This document shows positions 32,131 to 36,047 of a DNA stretch of 36,047 nucleotides, one piece after another. The position numbers and the translations under genes were made by a program. The number at the start of each line of letters is the position of its first letter. Within the stretch, counting starts at the first letter, position 1. Source of the stretch: Oculatella sp. LEGE 06141 (GTDB lineage: Bacteria; Cyanobacteriota; Cyanobacteriia; Elainellales; Elainellaceae); the NCBI RefSeq assembly GCF_015207605.1, contig NZ_JADEWO010000059.1:1-36047 (forward strand), written 5' to 3'. Under the pieces are notes generated by a model. The model searched no databases. It saw only the letters and a program-made list of their open reading frames with translations, and was not told where the DNA came from.

Positions 32131-35100
32131 CTACGAGAGCGGCAGTCGAATGCAGAACTCGGTGCCCTGACCTAACTCAGACTGCACATGCAGGCTACCA
32201 CCGTGTTGCTCGGTCACAATTTGTCGCGCGATCGCCAGCCCTAACCCCGTGCCTTTGCCCACGCCTTTGGTGGTAAACAGGTGATCAAAGATTCTGGTTT
32301 TCACCTCTTCTGTCATGCCAACACCGTTGTCACGAATGCGAATTTCTACGGCATTGTGGTCATCCAGCACGGCGGTTTGAATCGTGATTTCCTGCGGTTT
32401 GGCTGCTAAATCATCGAAAGACAGGTGCTGAGCGGCTTCGTCAAAGACATCGATCGCGTTTGCCAGGATATTCATAAACACCTGGTTAAGCTGTCCAGGA
32501 AAACATTCGACTAGCGGCAAATCACCATAGTCTTGGGTCACCTGAATGGTGGGCCGATACTCATTGGCTTTAAGGCGATATTTCAATATCAGCAGGGTGC
32601 TATCAAGTCCGTCGTGCAGATTGGCGCTAACTTTGTATTCAGTATCAGCACGAGAGAAGGTGCGGAGGCTGGTGCTAATTGTTCTAATGCGATCGGTTGC
32701 ACCTTTCATTGAGTCCAACAGTTTTAGCAAGTCATCATGCAAGAATTCCAGATCGATGTCTCTTGCATTGGCTTGCACAGGCGCAGCCGCGTCGGGATGA
32801 TGCTGTTGATAAAGTGCCAGATGATCTAACAGATCTTGCACATAGTCCTTAACGTTGTCGATACTGCCATTAAGGAAGCCGAGCGGGTTGTTCACTTCGT
32901 GAGCCACACCTGCCACCAGGTTCCCCAACGATGCCATTTTTTCGTTTTGTACGGTTTGCAGTTGCGCCATTTGTAAATTCTGCAACGCTTGTTCAAGTTC
33001 CTGCGATTTTTGCAGAACCGCTTCTTCTGCCCGTTTGCGATCGGTTATATCGAGCATAATGCCATCCCATACTGTTTCATCCTCACAGCGTTCTGGTTGA
33101 GACGCTGCTTTAACCCACTTCATGGTTCCACTGGGTGAAACAATGCGCCATTCGTGTCGAAAGGGAGTGAGATTTTGAGCGGATTCAATAACGGCCTGCA
33201 AAACGCCTGCTTGATCGTTGGGATGTTCAAAATCACGCAGGTCGTGTCTTCCCGCCATCAGATCCTCTGCCGCCACTTCATAAAGCGTTTGACATCCCGA
33301 GCTGACATAGGATGTTGAAGCTGAACCATCGGCTTTGATCCGGATCTGATAAATCAAGCCAGGCACATTGTCTGCCAGTTTCTGAAAGCGAAGTTCACTG
33401 ATCCGTAACTTTTCCAGAGATTGTTCTAGCTGTTGAGCATAGTCTTGAGCTTTTTGATAGAGCTGGGCATTTTCCAGAGAAATGGCGGCCTGAGTGCAGA
33501 GAAAGTTGAGAATGAGAACGCGATCGTCTGTAAATATGCCACTGGTAGATTGGTTCGACAGGTACAGAATGCCGACTAAATGTCCCTGATTGAGGATGGG
33601 TAAGCCCAAAACACTCTTGGGGCAATGCTGATTCAGATACGGATCAACAACGGGTAGGCTGGTCTGGCACTGGTCAATGACAATTACTTCCTGGGTGTTT
33701 TTGACATAGTGAATCAGTTGAATCGGCAGGTCGGAATACGTGTTGAGTGCCTCTGAGCAAAGTTCGGTAGTGTCTGGTGTGGCGATCGCTCGTACCTGCC
33801 ATTCACCCTGGTTCAACAGAATCAGGGCACAGCGATCGCCGCCTGAGTTCTGCAAAATGATCTGAGTTAACTGGCGCAGCAGGTCGTCGAGTTGAATGGT
33901 GCTCGAAAGGCTCTGGGACGCTTTGAGAATGGCAGCAAAATCTAGTGCGGTATTGATGCTCGTACCAGAAGAGCGGTTGGTGGTTGTGGAGCTATGGATC
34001 GAAAGCTTGGGAGCCGCAATGGACGTTAAGGTTTCAAAGGGGTTCAGGGTTTGGGCTGCTTGCTGGAGAATGGGGCGCAGTAAATTGGGGTATTGAATTT
34101 CCAGGTCATCGGTTTTGGCTCTGGCTCCCCAGCGGGCATAACAGTAGTACGCTTCCTGCATGTAGACGGCGGCAACTTTCTCTTTGCCCCAGTTGAGGTA
34201 GAACCTGGCAGCCAGTTCATTTGCTAAGGCTTCTTCCTGGAGATACCCATTCGTTGTGGCTTCAGCAATGGCGCGATCATAAAGGTCGAGGGCATCCAGG
34301 TGTCTTCCTTCCAGCCGCGATCGTTCCGCTTCAACCAACAAATACTTATGCAGGAAGTTTTCGGGGCAACTCTCTGACCAGAGTTGTAGTTGCGCTTGAT
34401 TGCGATCGATCTGCTGCAATAGGTCGTTGCGTTCTACTTCTGGCACATTGAAATAGTGGCTGACCAGAATCAGAGAGCCATAGTAACAGTAACCAGCAGA
34501 GGTGGTAAATCCCGCGCACCCCCCCAAAAACTTACGCCCTTCTGTTACATAATGAACATCTGGCTTGAAACTCTGAATTAAGCAGGCTCGATGCATTTGC
34601 AAAATGTAATACGTGCCAAGAGCCGTATGGGATTGTAATGCCTCCGACCGCTCAACCCAAGCTTGCTCTGCGGTTTCCATCTGTTCCTGCTCATCCAGAG
34701 ATTGAGCAAGCTGGTTGACAAAGAAACGGCAGGCGGCAAGGATGCTTAGCAAAAAGTCATGCTTTAGTTTCTCCCCAATTAGCCAAAAGTTATCAATGTC
34801 GATCGCAATATCGCTCAGGTTTTCACCTTGAAATAGGCGATTGCAGATATTACTGTACAGGTTGTATCCTGCATGGGGAATTTCTCCAGATTCCAGACCT
34901 GCGAGGAATCCTTGATAATTAATCTCAGCCGCTCCCTGTATTGGTTTCGCCCAAACCTGAATACAGCAACCTAACATAAAGCAAGCCCCAGATTGCTGAA
35001 ACTTATTATTGAGCTTGTAGCTCAATTGCAGGGCAAGATCAGCAAATTCCAGGCCACGCTGATACTGGCTGTGCAGCAGCCCGATCAGAAATCCATAGGT

Positions 35101-36047
35101 GGCATACGCTTTAATGGATTCTGCCGTGTTGCCTTGTTCGACAGATAAACGGACGGCACGGAAGGTCGCAAAACTGTACAGGTCAAAATCTGAAACGATA
35201 TAGGCCGGTGGTTGCAGGATAATTAATAGCTCGATCGCGGCTTGAACAGTTGGATCTGTTGCTGTAGGTAACTCTAGCAAAGTGGCGATCGCGCGATCGT
35301 GCAGTCGGTTTTCAACAGCAGCAAACTCGTCTTGAGCTAGTTGGCTCAAAGCCTCTCGTTCCACTGTAATTCCCAGATTCTGCAACCCTTCCAATCCGGC
35401 CTGAATTGATTCTGAAAACAGCCCTTGCAAGGAATACTGAGCAACTCTGAGAACATAAATTTTGGCGCGATCGACGGTTGAGTTTGCTGACTCAAGTAGG
35501 GTTATTACAGTTTCCTCCAATGACTGGAAGTCTCCACTCATCAACGAGGCTTCTGCCAAATGAAAATGCAGATCAAACGCGAGACGATAGGCAGCCGTCC
35601 AGGCATTAATTTCCAGTAAATCAATTCCAACCTGGAAATACGTCTTTGCTGCGTCATAGGCTGTAGAAGCTTTCGCTTTTTGACCCGCATTTAAATTAAG
35701 TTCGGCAAGCTGCTGCTGCTCACTGGGATTGCTGAGTAAAGGTTTCCCGATATTAATCTGGTTAACGATGTCAAAAATTCGGTCGTCCCGCTCTGCGGTA
35801 GATAAGTTCCCTAACAGCAGTTGGCCAATTTGGAGGTGAGTGGCCTGCTTCTGCTCGACTGGAATCAAAGAATACGCCGCTTGCTGCACACGGTCGTGCA
35901 AAAAGCGATAGGCAACCGTGGGTTCATGCCCCAGTTCTGCACTCGGCGTGGAACTCGCCTGCGCTTCATCCGCCAAATAGAACTTGTACACCTGAGTCTG
36001 TGGAATGACGAACCCTTCCTGCAACGCTTTCCACAGCGCCGTCGCCA
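32131..36047 (-). CDS. Hybrid AAA-ATPase / GAF / PAS sensor histidine kinase (N-terminus beyond window)
   Basis: The frame is open to the right edge (codons from 36045). About 1304 residues are visible; numbers below count from 36024. The start WKALQEGFVIPQ, then DRVQQAAYSLIP, is the AAA-type ATPase middle of the PknB-AAA-GAF-HisKA giant kinases. Residues ~75-660 are TPR-like helices. GAF ~693-860 (DLLRQLTQIILQNSGGDRCA, then LPILNQGHLVGILYLSNQ); PAS ~885-1005 (LIYQIRIKADGSASTSYVSS, ending MLDITDRKRAEE); HisKA with phospho-His1042 in VAGVAHEVNNPLGFL; HATPase with DNGVGM and GKGTGLGLAIARQ. A serine/threonine kinase domain is expected outside. Input ligand unknown; no response regulator is visible. 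Palindrome copy 3 lies downstream of its stop. Confidence 0.9.
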   Translation of the reverse strand, partial: ATALWKALQEGFVIPQTQVYKFYLADEAQASSTPSAELGHEPTVAYRFLHDRVQQAAYSLIPVEQKQATHLQIGQLLLGNLSTAERDDRIFDIVNQINIGKPLLSNPSEQQQLAELNLNAGQKAKASTAYDAAKTYFQVGIDLLEINAWTAAYRLAFDLHFHLAEASLMSGDFQSLEETVITLLESANSTVDRAKIYVLRVAQYSLQGLFSESIQAGLEGLQNLGITVEREALSQLAQDEFAAVENRLHDRAIATLLELPTATDPTVQAAIELLIILQPPAYIVSDFDLYSFATFRAVRLSVEQGNTAESIKAYATYGFLIGLLHSQYQRGLEFADLALQLSYKLNNKFQQSGACFMLGCCIQVWAKPIQGAAEINYQGFLAGLESGEIPHAGYNLYSNICNRLFQGENLSDIAIDIDNFWLIGEKLKHDFLLSILAACRFFVNQLAQSLDEQEQMETAEQAWVERSEALQSHTALGTYYILQMHRACLIQSFKPDVHYVTEGRKFLGGCAGFTTSAGYCYYGSLILVSHYFNVPEVERNDLLQQIDRNQAQLQLWSESCPENFLHKYLLVEAERSRLEGRHLDALDLYDRAIAEATTNGYLQEEALANELAARFYLNWGKEKVAAVYMQEAYYCYARWGARAKTDDLEIQYPNLLRPILQQAAQTLNPFETLTSIAAPKLSIHSSTTTNRSSGTSINTALDFAAILKASQSLSSTIQLDDLLRQLTQIILQNSGGDRCALILLNQGEWQVRAIATPDTTELCSEALNTYSDLPIQLIHYVKNTQEVIVIDQCQTSLPVVDPYLNQHCPKSVLGLPILNQGHLVGILYLSNQSTSGIFTDDRVLILNFLCTQAAISLENAQLYQKAQDYAQQLEQSLEKLRISELRFQKLADNVPGLIYQIRIKADGSASTSYVSSGCQTLYEVAAEDLMAGRHDLRDFEHPNDQAGVLQAVIESAQNLTPFRHEWRIVSPSGTMKWVKAASQPERCEDETVWDGIMLDITDRKRAEEAVLQKSQELEQALQNLQMAQLQTVQNEKMASLGNLVAGVAHEVNNPLGFLNGSIDNVKDYVQDLLDHLALYQQHHPDAAAPVQANARDIDLEFLHDDLLKLLDSMKGATDRIRTISTSLRTFSRADTEYKVSANLHDGLDSTLLILKYRLKANEYRPTIQVTQDYGDLPLVECFPGQLNQVFMNILANAIDVFDEAAQHLSFDDLAAKPQEITIQTAVLDDHNAVEIRIRDNGVGMTEEVKTRIFDHLFTTKGVGKGTGLGLAIARQIVTEQHGGSLHVQSELGQGTEFCIRLPLS

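Noticed and set aside
1-36047. tRNA or rRNA genes
   Set aside because: No cloverleaf with a GTTCGA-type T-loop in the right setting was seen; single GTTCGA hexamers (e.g. in sites h and i) belong to the palindromes.

Overview
The window is chromosomal-type DNA from a cyanobacterium, probably filamentous or of a large-genome lineage. The evidence is the very frequent HIP1 octamer (GCGATCGC), an nblA phycobilisome-degradation gene, a one-helix high-light-inducible protein, and a tocopherol/plastoquinone-type MPBQ methyltransferase that closely resembles Synechocystis Sll0418 as I remember it. All family calls come from reading the sequence and recalled family features; no search was run.

Layout. 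1-3.6 kb: the 3' end of a two-partner-secretion (filamentous haemagglutinin-like) exoprotein, overlapped by a TPR-CHAT protease-like gene. 3.7-5.2 kb: a graveyard of a broken ISKra4-type transposase, a frameshifted MgtC-like membrane protein and a broken IS1 transposase, abutting one another. 5.66-6.87 kb: an apparently intact IS630-type element with inverted repeats, TA flanks and an A7 slippery frameshift site. 6.9-10.3 kb: MPBQ methyltransferase, a palindromic-repeat cluster, a cupin and a BaeRF-type protein.

10.4-17.0 kb is the most unusual region. It holds a run of small unrelated accessory genes: a DUF433/DUF5615 toxin-antitoxin pair, a small membrane protein, an HxlR regulator with a divergent SDR, a DUF2281-like antitoxin, an alpha/beta hydrolase, a DUF6745-like protein, a GFA enzyme and an unknown protein. 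All except the SDR lie on the minus strand. Seven complete 79-90 bp imperfect palindromes, all in the same orientation, lie at or over the 3' ends of these genes, plus one half site. Their end boxes resemble integron attC R''/R' boxes, and at least two genes have their last codons inside the palindrome. The array is bordered on the right by 42-bp tandem hairpins and a decayed tyrosine recombinase. I read it as an integron-like gene-cassette array without a working integrase.

17.8-23.6 kb: a small conserved protein, an SbcC-type SMC nuclease subunit, a methyltransferase-TPR fusion, a possible 40-residue zinc-ribbon protein and a GNAT acetyltransferase. 24.3-30.3 kb: an extracellular contractile injection system (eCIS) accessory module made of a DUF4255/Pvc16-like protein, a Pvc15-like AAA+ ATPase and an 880-residue DUF4157 protein that carries two HExxH motifs. 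No sheath, tube or baseplate gene is in the window. 30.7-31.2 kb: hli and nblA, a photoprotective/stress pair with HLR1-like half sites upstream. 32.1 kb to the edge: the C-terminal 1300 residues of a large AAA-GAF-PAS-histidine kinase on the minus strand.

Dispersed palindromic repeats link three intergenic places (8.5, 24.1 and 32.0 kb). Together with four transposase/recombinase remnants, they show a region that has been rearranged repeatedly.
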